Positions 1 to 7,550 of a stretch of DNA of 14,575 nucleotides are shown piece after piece. Source of the DNA: Pseudomonadota bacterium (GTDB lineage Bacteria; Desulfobacterota; Desulfobacteria; Desulfobacterales; Desulfosarcinaceae). Where the stretch lies: positions 1 through 14,575 of the forward strand of contig JAEYRZ010000052.1 in NCBI GenBank assembly GCA_023435265.1, read 5' to 3'. The notes beneath the pieces were generated by a model. The model saw nothing but the letters and a program-made list of their open reading frames with translations, was not told where the DNA came from and searched no databases. Both the position numbers and the translations under genes were made by a program. Numbering within the stretch: position 1 is the stretch's first letter; each line of letters starts with the position of its first letter.

Positions 1-187
1 TTACTTATCGAACAAGACAGTCGCCGCCGACGCCGGTTTTGAAGTAGCAGAAAAATCGGATGTCCGGAAGCGCCGGCCTCGGAAACAGGGCCGGCCGGCT
101 GCCGCAAGAACTATCAAAACTGTGGCGGGGCCCCATCCGGATATGTTAAGAAAGCGCTTCGCATCCAAGGGGAACGTTGGAACCATC

Positions 188-868
188 ATGCCGGCATTCA
201 AACTGATTATCAGTGACTCGCTCTTCTTCTTCCTGGGCAACCTGCGCCAGATCGCCGCGTTGAGCCTGCCCTTTCTGCTGCTGGGAGCAGGGGTCAACAA
301 CCTGGCCATCGGTCCGGCCGATGACGCCGCCCAGGGCGCGGTGCGCTTTGTGCCGGTGATCGTCAATTTGGCCCTGAAGCCGATCTACACGGCGGCGCTG
401 ATCCTGCTGATGGCCCGCCAGGCCCACAAGGAGCGCCCGGCCACGCCGGAGCTGCTGAAATCGGCGCTGGGTCATTATGCGCCCCTGCTGATGCTCAGCG
501 TCATCGAAATGGCGTTTATCTGGACCGGCTTCATGGCCTTGATCATTCCCGGCGTCTGGATACTGGTGCGGCTCTCGTTCGCCAAATTTCACCTGATCCT
601 CGATCGGGTCGACCCCAAGGCGGCCATCCTCAAGAGTTTTCAAACCACGCGCGGGCATTTCGGCATCATCGCGGCCTCGCTCGCACTGTTTGCCTTGCCG
701 CTCTTTCTTCTGAGCCTGCTGATCGCCCAGCTCATCGGCAGCGAGCAGGCATCGCCGCTTCTTCTGATGCTGGTCGACACCGCCATCTTATTTGCGGCGT
801 TGTTCATCGAAGTGGTGATGTTCCGGATTTTCATGCAGGCGGTCAAAGTGGGGCGCACACAGGCTTGA
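188..868 (+). CDS. YciC-like (UPF0259-type) inner-membrane protein
   Basis: Predicted 226-residue integral membrane protein of unknown function. About five strongly hydrophobic segments are visible (roughly residues 16-40, 50-75, 95-125, 150-180 and 190-215). The central block around residues 118-160, with IIPGVWILVRL followed by a charged stretch ending in TTRGHFG, resembles E. coli YciC and related families with a PGI motif before a polar helix. I chose ATG 188 because an N-terminus beginning MPAFKLIISD matches that architecture and AAGGGGAA lies at 167-174, although the spacing of about 13 nt is long. GTG 122 and ATG 143 are in-frame alternatives. The frame is open back to the window's left edge, so a longer upstream reading frame is possible. 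It converges on the minus-strand acyltransferase gene. Family assignment is moderate; existence of the gene is fairly sure. Confidence 0.72.
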   Translation: MPAFKLIISDSLFFFLGNLRQIAALSLPFLLLGAGVNNLAIGPADDAAQGAVRFVPVIVNLALKPIYTAALILLMARQAHKERPATPELLKSALGHYAPLLMLSVIEMAFIWTGFMALIIPGVWILVRLSFAKFHLILDRVDPKAAILKSFQTTRGHFGIIAASLALFALPLFLLSLLIAQLIGSEQASPLLLMLVDTAILFAALFIEVVMFRIFMQAVKVGRTQA

Positions 869-878
869 TTGGCGGAGC

Positions 879-910
879 GGACCCGCGGTCCTACGCAACG
901 ACCGGTTGCG
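879..910. terminator. two adjacent small hairpins between convergent genes
   Basis: GGACC/GGTCC arms (879-883 and 887-891, 3-nt loop) are followed by CGCAAC/GTTGCG arms (894-899 and 905-910, 5-nt loop). They sit in the 97-nt gap between two convergent genes, where a bidirectional transcription stop would be expected. Neither is followed by a T tract, so a classical intrinsic terminator is not demonstrated and the assignment rests mostly on position. Confidence 0.25.
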
Positions 911-965
911 CGGGCGATCCCGGCCGGATTCAACTCAGTCAAACCGCCGGGAACGGACCGATTGG

Positions 966-1685
966 TCAATCGCCCTGAGCTGGAAACAGCAGGTGCCGCA
1001 GCCAGCCGAAAAAGGTATTGCCTTTGAGGACGGCCTGCTCCCAGGCGACAAAATCGCGTGCCAGCTTCACCGGGTCCGCATACCAGTGCTCCCGGGTGGT
1101 AAAGGCTTCGGCCGGATCGAGGCGGCGCACCACCCTGGCCGGATTGCCGGCCGCAATGGCGTTGGCCGGAATGGAATCGACCACGATGGCGCCTGCTCCG
1201 ATGATGCTGTTTTCGCCGATGCGTACGCCCTTGCAGACAATCGCGCCGTCGCCCACCCACACGTTTCGTTCCAGGTGGACCGGCTCGGCCCTGCCCAGCG
1301 AAAGACGGTCATAAATGCCATGCCAGTCGGCGTCGGTGATGTAAACCCCGCTCGCCAGCATGCAGTTGTCCTCGATCCGGATGTCGACGGCCGAACTGAT
1401 GCGCACGCCCGGACAGATCAGGGCGTAGTCGCCGATGCGGATCCGACCGCGGCCGTCTTGTTCGGGCCACACCGACAGGCGCACCTTCTTATCCGAAGTG
1501 GCGATGACCGTCGAATAGTTCCCGATCGTGATCGGCCCGCCGAACAGTTCCACATGCCACGGCTGCATGAAATGAAATCCGCGGCCGAGGGATTCGAGCT
1601 GGGGGCGAAGGAAGTGTCCGGTGTAAAACCGCTGAAACCTCAGCCAGGCCTTCTTGACGACATAGGGACGATGGTCGCGGCGCAT
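966..1685 (-). CDS. Hexapeptide-repeat (left-handed beta-helix) acyltransferase
   Basis: A 239-residue protein of the LbetaH acetyl/acyltransferase superfamily (WbbJ, maltose O-acetyltransferase and colanic acid acetyltransferase type). Imperfect hexapeptide repeats with the [IV]-G-x-x pattern run from about residue 52 to 172: PITIGN, RIRIGD, DIRIED, NVWVGD, GVRIGE and SIIGAG. They end in the typical AAGNPARVVRRL closure at 178-189. His122 in DADWHG is the likely catalytic histidine. Such enzymes transfer acetyl or another acyl group from CoA or ACP to sugars; the acceptor is unknown here. The frame stays open upstream to 1844, but ATG 1685 lies 5 nt after the preceding gene's stop and fits the family N-terminus. 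It is the last gene of a long minus-strand run, directly behind the toroid protein, so the two probably act on the same substrate or pathway. Confidence 0.85.
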   Translation of the reverse strand: MRRDHRPYVVKKAWLRFQRFYTGHFLRPQLESLGRGFHFMQPWHVELFGGPITIGNYSTVIATSDKKVRLSVWPEQDGRGRIRIGDYALICPGVRISSAVDIRIEDNCMLASGVYITDADWHGIYDRLSLGRAEPVHLERNVWVGDGAIVCKGVRIGENSIIGAGAIVVDSIPANAIAAGNPARVVRRLDPAEAFTTREHWYADPVKLARDFVAWEQAVLKGNTFFGWLRHLLFPAQGD

Positions 1686-1690
1686 ACCAG

Positions 1691-2731
1691 CTACAGCCCC
1701 CGGTCCTGCCAAAGGCGATGGTCGAACAGGCGCGCCGCCGGCGTCAGACCGTACAGCGCGTCGGCGGCCAGCAAGGCCGCCGCGTTGGTCCAGGTGATTT
1801 TCTCGACCGGCCACAGGACCGTCTCCGGGCAGGTAAACCCGCACCAGAACGTGCCGTCCTCGAACAGGCGGTCACCGATCCAGCCGAACACGATGCGCGC
1901 CAGCAGGTGGTTGCCCATCGCCGCAAGGGTCAGGACCAGTTCGCTGGACTCGGCAATCGTCACCCAGGGCTGATCCGAGACGCAGCGCACTCCTCTTTCC
2001 TGGATCACGAATTTCTTCCACTGCCGCGATATGCGCTCCCAGGACTGCGCCGGCGCCAGGGCGCCGCACAAGGCCGGGTAAAACCAATCCATGGCAAAGC
2101 GCGCCTTGGTCATGTTGAAGCGAAACGGCCGGCTGCGCAGGCAGGTTCGCAGCCGCCCGAGGGACCTGCGCCATCGCGGCCGGCGTATCTGCAGAACGTC
2201 CGAAAGCGCGATCGCGCACTTGAGGCTGAAGAAAATCGAACTGTTGCCGGTGAGCAGCGCCATCCGGTCCACCTGCCCGGCGGGGCTCACGGCCCACCAG
2301 ATCTCGCCGCCGGGCGCCTGGTGGCGCAGCACGAATTCGACGGCCGCCGAAATGGTGGGCCACAGCGTTCGAACAAAATCGAGGTCCCCGGTGGCCAGGA
2401 AATAATGATACACTCCCGCCGCAATGTAGGCGGCGTGATTGGTTTCACGCGTCCGGTCGCGCACGGCGTCGGCATCGTAAGCAGCATACCAGCTGCCGTC
2501 GGACAACTGCTGCGCCTTCAGCCATTCGAAGGCCCGGCGCGCCTCGGCATAGGCGCCGCCGACCGTCAGCCCCATGGCCGACTCCACGTGGTCCCAGGGA
2601 TCGGTCTTGTCATCGGGCGACCAGGGGATGCGTCCGTCCGCAAGCTGAGTGGCGGCGATCGATCCCGTCAGGGCCGCCACATCCAGCGCCGGCGCTTCCT
2701 TTTGTATCAGAAATGGAAATCGGTCACGCAA
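1691..2731 (-). CDS. (alpha/alpha)-toroid protein of the 'prenyltransferase/phenyltransferase domain' type
   Basis: A 346-residue soluble protein. It has repeated helical-hairpin features typical of alpha/alpha-toroid enzymes: QLADGRIPW (29-37), DPWDHVESAM (44-53), QLSDGSWYAAYD (75-86), then WW near 145 and W-rich C-terminal repeats. Databases often label this family prenyltransferase or phenyltransferase by resemblance to squalene/terpene cyclase toroids. Its true activity is not established and could be glycoside-hydrolase-like. No ATG precedes the conserved N-terminus in frame. I chose TTG 2731 because GGAAAG lies at 2740-2745, 8 nt upstream, and homologues begin about 10-20 residues before the DG-IPW motif. 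The frame is also open far upstream (to about 3697), but that part overlaps the MFS gene and is a shadow. It sits 68 nt after the MFS stop and 5 nt before the acyltransferase. Family call good; function unknown. Confidence 0.78.
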   Translation of the reverse strand: MRDRFPFLIQKEAPALDVAALTGSIAATQLADGRIPWSPDDKTDPWDHVESAMGLTVGGAYAEARRAFEWLKAQQLSDGSWYAAYDADAVRDRTRETNHAAYIAAGVYHYFLATGDLDFVRTLWPTISAAVEFVLRHQAPGGEIWWAVSPAGQVDRMALLTGNSSIFFSLKCAIALSDVLQIRRPRWRRSLGRLRTCLRSRPFRFNMTKARFAMDWFYPALCGALAPAQSWERISRQWKKFVIQERGVRCVSDQPWVTIAESSELVLTLAAMGNHLLARIVFGWIGDRLFEDGTFWCGFTCPETVLWPVEKITWTNAAALLAADALYGLTPAARLFDHRLWQDRGL

Positions 2732-2799
2732 GATGGATTCTTTCCAAAACGCAGCGCACGTTCTCTCATATCCGTCTCGGGAGGCGGGCGCAAGTCCGG

Positions 2800-4035
2800 C
2801 TAAACGCCATCGGGCCGAACGGCCGGTGGCTTCTTTCGGTACACCAGGAGCCCGAGCATCGCAAGCGCGGCGAAGGCCGCACCGGTCATAAAGGTGGCGG
2901 CTGCACCGAAAAGGCTCCAGAGCGCCCCGGCGACGACACTCGCCGCCAGCAGCGAAGCGCCGCCGACCAGGTTGAATATTCCAAAGGCAGTGCCGCGGAG
3001 ATCGTCGGGGGAGGCATCGGCGACCAGCTTGGCGAAAAGACCCTGCGTCAGCCCCATGTGCAGTCCCCAGATGCCTGCGCCGACAAATGCCCAGCCCGGC
3101 GAGGATGCCGCGGCCAGTACGGCGTCTGCGGCAATCAAGGCGCCAAGCCCGATCACCAACTGCGTCCGCTGCCGTATCCGGTCCGCAGCCACTCCGGCGG
3201 GATAGGCGGTCGCCGAATAGACGACGTTCATGACGATCATGATGATCGGCACATAACCGATCGCCAGGCCGACATTCTGGGCCCGCAGCACCAGAAATGC
3301 TTCGCTGAAGCGGGCCATGGTGAAAATGGCGCCGAGCAGGACGATGAGCCAGTAGCGACGGGGCAGGCGTCCGGCGTCGCTGAGCGTGAGGGGTTTTCGC
3401 ACGCGGCGGACGACCGCCTGTTCGGGCTCGCGGACGCCAAAAACCAGCATTGCCACCGCAATAAACGCCGGGACGACCGCCACCCAGAGCACTGCACGGA
3501 TATCGTTCGCCAGCCAGGCCATGCACACCACGGCGGCCAGGGGGCCGACGAAGGCACCGACCGAATCCAGCGATTGGCGCAGGCCGTAGGCCGCTCCCCG
3601 GAGCTGCCGGGGCGCGATTTCGGCCACGAGCGCATCCCGCGGAGCCCCGCGGATGCCCTTGCCCACCCGATCGATGAATCGTGCGGCAAACACCCACCCG
3701 ATGGTGGTCGCCAGCGGGAAAATCGGCTTGGTCGCCGCGGCAAGACCGTAACCGAGCCCGGCCAGCAGTTTGCGCCGGCCGAGGAAATCGCTGATCGCCC
3801 CCGAAAAAACCTTCGTGACGGCGGCGGTGGCTTCCGCGACCCCTTCGATGAGACCCACCGTCATCATGGTCACGCCGAGATCGTTGGCCATGAAAACCGG
3901 CAAAAGGCTGTGAATCAGCTCGGAGGAGATGTCCATAAACAGCGAGACCAGGCCCAGAGCCCAGATGCCCATGGGCAGCGCGTGGAATCCGCCGGCAAAC
4001 GGTGATCGGTCGTTGTGCGAAGAGACGTTCTTCAT
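2800..4035 (-). CDS. Major facilitator superfamily transporter
   Basis: A 411-residue, 12-helix MFS permease. Motif A between helices 2 and 3 reads GAISDFLGRRK (79-89). A second conserved patch near residues 118-137 reads RFIDRVGKGIRGAPRDAL, typical of a broad bacterial and archaeal MFS subfamily with no firmly assigned substrate. A repeat-like patch, DDLRGTAFGIFN, marks the second half. The ATG at 4035 gives a cytoplasmic N-tail of about 20 residues before helix 1; no strong Shine-Dalgarno is visible. It follows the radical SAM gene by 61 nt and precedes the toroid gene on the same strand. It could move a precursor or product of the downstream toroid and acyltransferase proteins, but this is inferred only from position. 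Confidence 0.88.
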   Translation of the reverse strand: MKNVSSHNDRSPFAGGFHALPMGIWALGLVSLFMDISSELIHSLLPVFMANDLGVTMMTVGLIEGVAEATAAVTKVFSGAISDFLGRRKLLAGLGYGLAAATKPIFPLATTIGWVFAARFIDRVGKGIRGAPRDALVAEIAPRQLRGAAYGLRQSLDSVGAFVGPLAAVVCMAWLANDIRAVLWVAVVPAFIAVAMLVFGVREPEQAVVRRVRKPLTLSDAGRLPRRYWLIVLLGAIFTMARFSEAFLVLRAQNVGLAIGYVPIIMIVMNVVYSATAYPAGVAADRIRQRTQLVIGLGALIAADAVLAAASSPGWAFVGAGIWGLHMGLTQGLFAKLVADASPDDLRGTAFGIFNLVGGASLLAASVVAGALWSLFGAAATFMTGAAFAALAMLGLLVYRKKPPAVRPDGV

Positions 4036-4096
4036 CGCTTTGGTCGGCCTGCCTTGCCCGTTAAAGAAAATCTTCTACATGCAAACGCTGCGGCGT

Positions 4097-5194
4097 TCAA
4101 AAGGAATCGTCGACAGGAACGGGGTCGAGGCGGCCGGCAGGATTATCGAGCGGGCAACGGCCGCCGTTCACCAGTGCCGTATCCCTTTCGATGCCGGGCC
4201 CGGCGCGGGCGCTGATCTCCCGCAATCCGAACCGTTTTCGCAGCTCGGTCAAATTGGTGTTTCGCCAGCCTTTGAGCCTGGAAAGGCTGCGGCCTTCCAC
4301 TTCAATGGCCACACTGCCGCCCTGCATGCCTTCGCGTCGCAGATGGGCATCCAGGGCGTTCAACCACAAGGACGAATGCACCAATTCGCCGAAGGCCGGA
4401 TGAAACGGTCCGGACAGTACGCCGGCTTCGGGGTTCAACTCCGCCGTAGGCTGCAGGCCCATGCGGATGACCCGAATGCCGCAGCGGGTGAAAAGCGTGT
4501 ACAGTCGGCCGGTCAACTCCACGGCCTCGGCAAGTGCCAGCGGGGTGTAGCGGCCTTCGCGATACCATTGCGCCAGGGGACTGCGGTCGAGCACCAGCAG
4601 GGGATAAATACGGACGAAGTCCGGATGGAGGGCGGCGATTTGGCGGCCCGTTTCCATAGCATCTTCAGCGCTCTGGCCCGGAAGACCGATCATCATCTGC
4701 AGGCCGAGCCGATACTTGTGGCGCCGCAGGGCGGCGACCGCCCGACGGCTGCACTCGGCCGTGTGCCCCCGGCGGCACAACGTCAACACATCGTCGTTCA
4801 TGGACTGAACACCGAGCTCCACCGTCGTGACCGGATAGGGCGCGAGCAGGCCAAGCCGCCTGTCGTCGATGGTATCGGGCCGGGTTGAAAAGCGGATGCC
4901 GTGGATCTTGCCACGCTGCGCGCAGGCGGCCGCGGTTTCCAGCAGCGTTTGGATGCATTCGGGGGCAAGCCCCAGGAAATTGCCGCCGTAAAATGCGATT
5001 TCGGCCCAGGGGCGGCCCGCGCGGCTATGATTCAGGAACTGTTCGACGGCGGCCGGGACGGCGGCCGGATCGGGTGCCGAGCCCCGGCCGGTGGTGCGCG
5101 TCTGGTCACAGAAAAGGCAACGCTGCGGGCAGGCGGCGTGGGGGATGAACACCGGGATGATCAGCGGCTTGGTGGATCGGCGCGCAGGACCCAT
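4097..5194 (-). CDS. Elp3-like radical SAM protein
   Basis: A 365-residue radical SAM enzyme. The [4Fe-4S] cluster motif is CPQRCLFC (Cys22, Cys26, Cys29), preceded by the Elp3-like IIPVFIPHAAC. A typical AdoMet-binding patch AFYGGNF follows near 68-74, then VELGVQSMND and the barrel strand LQMMIGLPGQ. The C-terminal part, with PFHPAFGELV, matches Elp3-like proteins of anaerobes that lack the C-terminal acetyltransferase domain. At 365 residues it is well short of full Elp3 (about 550), so tRNA-wobble modification of the elongator type should not be assumed; the substrate is unknown. ATG 5194 is supported by GGAG at 5203-5206 with an 8-nt spacer. It lies 41 nt after rnc in the same transcription direction. 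Linkage to rnc hints at an RNA-related role (inference). Confidence 0.88.
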   Translation of the reverse strand: MGPARRSTKPLIIPVFIPHAACPQRCLFCDQTRTTGRGSAPDPAAVPAAVEQFLNHSRAGRPWAEIAFYGGNFLGLAPECIQTLLETAAACAQRGKIHGIRFSTRPDTIDDRRLGLLAPYPVTTVELGVQSMNDDVLTLCRRGHTAECSRRAVAALRRHKYRLGLQMMIGLPGQSAEDAMETGRQIAALHPDFVRIYPLLVLDRSPLAQWYREGRYTPLALAEAVELTGRLYTLFTRCGIRVIRMGLQPTAELNPEAGVLSGPFHPAFGELVHSSLWLNALDAHLRREGMQGGSVAIEVEGRSLSRLKGWRNTNLTELRKRFGLREISARAGPGIERDTALVNGGRCPLDNPAGRLDPVPVDDSF

Positions 5195-5235
5195 GTTTCA
5201 GGCTCCGCAATAGCGAACCCAGGCGCCCCGCGGTA

Positions 5236-5958
5236 TCATTTCAGGACAGGCGGCGCGGGTTTACCTCCGGCAAGGAGTTCGAGGCCTTTGCGGGCCGCCT
5301 CCTGTTCGGCGATCTTTTTGCTTTTGCCCTGGCCTTCGGTCTTCAGCGGACCGACCGTCATGACCACCCGGAAGGTCTTGTCATGATCCGGCCCCGACGC
5401 TTCGACGACCTGGTATTGGGGGATTTCATGCCACGCGCTTTGCAAGGCCTCCTGCAAGCGGCTCTTGTAATCCATGCCCATGGCGGCCTGCGATGCGGCG
5501 GCAATCAGTGTCTGAAAGTGGTCCTGAATGATCGTGAAAACCGCGTTGAAACCGCCGTCCAGATAGACGGCCGCCATGAGCGCCTCCAGAGCATTGGCCA
5601 GAATGGAATTCTTATCGTGACCTCCGGACTGGATTTCGCCTTTGCCCAGCTTGAGAAAATGCCCCAACCGAAGCCGGCGGGCGACATCGGCCAACCGGCT
5701 TTCGTTGACCATGTGGGCCCGGATGCGGGAGAGTTCCCCCTCTTTCATTTGCGGGTAGCTGTCCATCAGAAGGTGTCCGATGACCAGATTCAGAACCGCA
5801 TCGCCCAGGAATTCCAGTCGTTCGTTATCGTGCAGCGAAGGATCGCTTTGTTCGTTGGCGAAAGAGCTGTGGCGCAACGCCTCTTGCAGTATGGCGGGTG
5901 TTTTGAAGTGATATTTTAAAATGGATTCCAGAACCTGATCGTCGTTGAATTCGGTCAT
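5236..5958 (-). CDS. rnc: Ribonuclease III
   Basis: A 240-residue double-strand-specific endoribonuclease that processes rRNA precursors, mRNAs and structured small RNAs. The catalytic domain carries the family signature NERLEFLGD at 45-53. By alignment with E. coli RNase III, Glu46, Glu49, Asp53 and Glu73 correspond to E38, E41, D45 and E65, and Glu125 to the essential metal ligand E117. The position equivalent to D114 is Asn122 in ILANALEAL. A double-stranded-RNA-binding domain occupies about 163-232 and ends in KSKKIAEQEAARKGLELL. ATG 5958 is chosen over an upstream in-frame TTG at 5979 because it forms an ATGA overlap with the stop of the preceding PHP gene, implying translational coupling. 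The gene sits in a dksA-PHP-rnc-radical SAM series. Assignment is secure. Confidence 0.97.
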   Translation of the reverse strand: MTEFNDDQVLESILKYHFKTPAILQEALRHSSFANEQSDPSLHDNERLEFLGDAVLNLVIGHLLMDSYPQMKEGELSRIRAHMVNESRLADVARRLRLGHFLKLGKGEIQSGGHDKNSILANALEALMAAVYLDGGFNAVFTIIQDHFQTLIAAASQAAMGMDYKSRLQEALQSAWHEIPQYQVVEASGPDHDKTFRVVMTVGPLKTEGQGKSKKIAEQEAARKGLELLAGGKPAPPVLK

Positions 5959-6845
5959 GGCGCGCGCAGGTCCCGGCAAGCCGCCTTAAGGGCATCGAAC
6001 AGCTCGGCGGGCACGAAAAGGTCGCCGAAGCCGCGCCCCATCTGAACACCCGGCGTCAGCTGGCCATGAAAATCCGAACCGCCGGTGATCAAGAGGCCGT
6101 ACTCGCGTGCTTCGGTCTTTATGAGTTCCACGATTTCGGGTGGGTGCTTCGGATAATAGGCTTCAACCCCCATGAGCCCGATTTCCGTCAATCGCCTCAA
6201 AAGAGGACCCATCCAATGCTCCCGGCGGCTGCGAATCAGGAACGGGTGGGCGAGCACCGGAACGCCTCCGGCGCCGCGGATCAGATCGAAAGCCCGACGG
6301 CAATCCAGGCGGTACTTGTCCACATAGGCCGGCCGGCCGCCGGCCAGGTACTTCTGAAAGGCGTCATCGATGTCGCGGGCCGCGCCGATTCGGACCAGAA
6401 CGCTGGCCACGTGTGGGCGGCCTGGTGCTCCGCCGCCGGCCTGTTCCAGGACATCGTCCAGGGCGATTTCCACGCCCAGATCCCGCAGCCGGGTGACGAT
6501 TGCGGGAATACGGCGATTGCGCGCATCGCGCAGTTCGGCGAGCGCTGCATTGAGGGCAGGGTCGTCGAGATCGATGCCATACCCCAAGACGTGCATGCTG
6601 CCCTCGACCGGGCCGTCTGCAGGCGCATTGACGCTGATTTCGACGCCCGAGATCAGCTCCAGGCCCGCGGGTACCGCTCCACCCAGAGCAAGGCGCGAAC
6701 CCTCCAGGATATCGTGATCGGTGATGGCGATGGCGTTCAGCCCCAGGCGAACCGCCATCCGCAAGAGGTCGGCCGGCGCATAGGTTCCATCCGACGCCGT
6801 CGAGTGGATATGAAGATCGATGCCCCCGTTTAAGTTAGATTCCAA
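5955..6845 (-). CDS. PHP-domain phosphoesterase, RNase AM/YciV-like (3',5'-nucleoside bisphosphate phosphatase family)
   Basis: A 296-residue PHP-family metal-dependent phosphoesterase. All metal-binding motifs are visible: DLHIHSTASDG (10-20), ITDHD (41-45), ISGVEIS (64-70), RPHVA (142-146), LAHPF (197-201) and GSDFHG (255-260). The closest characterised relatives are E. coli YciV/RnmA (RNase AM), which trims 5' ends of rRNA and short RNAs, and Chromobacterium enzymes acting on nucleoside 3',5'-bisphosphates such as pAp. Only TTG 6845 is available as a start near the HxH motif; it overlaps the end of dksA by 11 nt. Upstream pairing is weak, so initiation may depend on coupling to dksA translation. 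Its stop overlaps the rnc start as ATGA. Position between dksA and rnc favours an RNA-maturation or RNA-turnover role over amino-acid metabolism. Confidence 0.92.
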   Translation of the reverse strand: MESNLNGGIDLHIHSTASDGTYAPADLLRMAVRLGLNAIAITDHDILEGSRLALGGAVPAGLELISGVEISVNAPADGPVEGSMHVLGYGIDLDDPALNAALAELRDARNRRIPAIVTRLRDLGVEIALDDVLEQAGGGAPGRPHVASVLVRIGAARDIDDAFQKYLAGGRPAYVDKYRLDCRRAFDLIRGAGGVPVLAHPFLIRSRREHWMGPLLRRLTEIGLMGVEAYYPKHPPEIVELIKTEAREYGLLITGGSDFHGQLTPGVQMGRGFGDLFVPAELFDALKAACRDLRAP

Positions 6846-7197
6846 GGGCTTTCTCGAAAGCTTCTTCTTTGGTTTTGCAATCGATGCACTGCGTGGTCAC
6901 CGGCCGGGCTTTGAGGCGCTCGATGGAGATTTCTTCCCCGCAGGATTCACAGATGCCGAACGTGCCGTTTTCGATGCGTTCGAGTGCTTTTTTGATCTTC
7001 TTGATCAGCTTGTGCTCTCGATCACGGATGCGCAGCATAAAATTGCGATCGGATTCGAGGGTGGCCCGGTCGGTCGGATCGGGGAAATTCTCCTTCTGTT
7101 CGGTCATGCCGGAAACCGTGGTGTCGCCCTGATTCAGCAGCTCTTGAAGTTTTTCATGCAGCAGCTGCTCAAAGAATTTGAGATCTTTCTTTTTCAT
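6835..7197 (-). CDS. dksA: RNA polymerase-binding transcription factor DksA (short form)
   Basis: A 120-residue DksA/TraR-family protein that acts in the secondary channel of RNA polymerase with ppGpp to control rRNA and amino-acid promoters. The coiled-coil tip motif DxxDxA is intact as DPTDRA (40-45), the feature separating DksA from inactive relatives. The C4 zinc finger is complete: CESC (83-86) and CIDC (104-107). It is about 30 residues shorter than E. coli DksA (151), lacking the N-terminal extension. ATG 7197 is preferred over the upstream in-frame ATG 7233 because MKKKDLKFFEQLL matches related N-termini and the best promoter places the transcript start near 7240. It is the first gene of a long minus-strand run and overlaps the PHP gene by 11 nt. 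Confidence 0.95.
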   Translation of the reverse strand: MKKKDLKFFEQLLHEKLQELLNQGDTTVSGMTEQKENFPDPTDRATLESDRNFMLRIRDREHKLIKKIKKALERIENGTFGICESCGEEISIERLKARPVTTQCIDCKTKEEAFEKALGI

Positions 7198-7246
7198 AGG
7201 CGTACTCGCTTTCAGAAACCTTATTATTGACATTTCGAAAATGGTT

Positions 7247-7276
7247 TAAATAGCACACGCGGGTTTTAATTGACAA
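7247..7276 (-). promoter_or_regulatory. candidate sigma70-type promoter for dksA
   Basis: On the minus strand TTGTCA (7276-7271) is followed by an 18-nt spacer and TATTTA (7252-7247), with TG one base upstream of the -10 as in extended -10 promoters. Transcription would begin near 7240, giving a leader of about 43 nt to the dksA ATG at 7197. The -10 match is only partial, so this is a plausible reading and not a proven promoter. Confidence 0.45.
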
Positions 7277-7396
7277 CAATTAACGCGGATGCCATCCACT
7301 TCCCCCCGAATTAAGGGGACAAAATAATACCGATCACGGCAGGTTCAACCACATGGGGGTACGCCGGAAAACTGAATAAGCTGTTTTCTCTAACCT

Positions 7397-7427
7397 TGAT
7401 GAATTCGTAAAGAACCCGAATTCATCA
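7397..7427. repeat. perfect inverted repeat, 11-bp arms
   Basis: Arms TGATGAATTCG (7397-7407) and CGAATTCATCA (7417-7427) are separated by 9 nt. Neither strand shows a T run after the stem, so it is not a typical intrinsic terminator. It could be an operator, an RNA hairpin or the end of a small dispersed repeat; a related string CTTGATGGACGCGTAACA occurs at 7523-7540. Confidence 0.6.
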
Positions 7428-7550
7428 GAAGTTTCAAGTGTTAAGTATTGACGTTAAGCGAAGAATCACGTCGATTAATAATGAAATCAGATATTAAAAC
7501 TATCTTATACTTAAACTGAAAACTTGATGGACGCGTAACAAGGGCCGAAT

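Noticed and set aside
2804..3697. N-terminal extension of the toroid gene by about 300 residues in an open frame
   Set aside because: It lies entirely inside the MFS gene in another frame on the same strand, encodes low-complexity Arg/Pro/Gly-rich sequence with no family features, and is a GC-rich shadow.
2713..4005. 430-codon plus-strand ORF
   Set aside because: It is antisense to the MFS transporter, rich in His, Asp, Gly and Arg as expected for the complement of hydrophobic codons, and matches no family.
7397..7427. inverted repeat as the fabD terminator
   Set aside because: There is no T tract after the stem on either strand, and it lies over 200 nt beyond the fabD stop.
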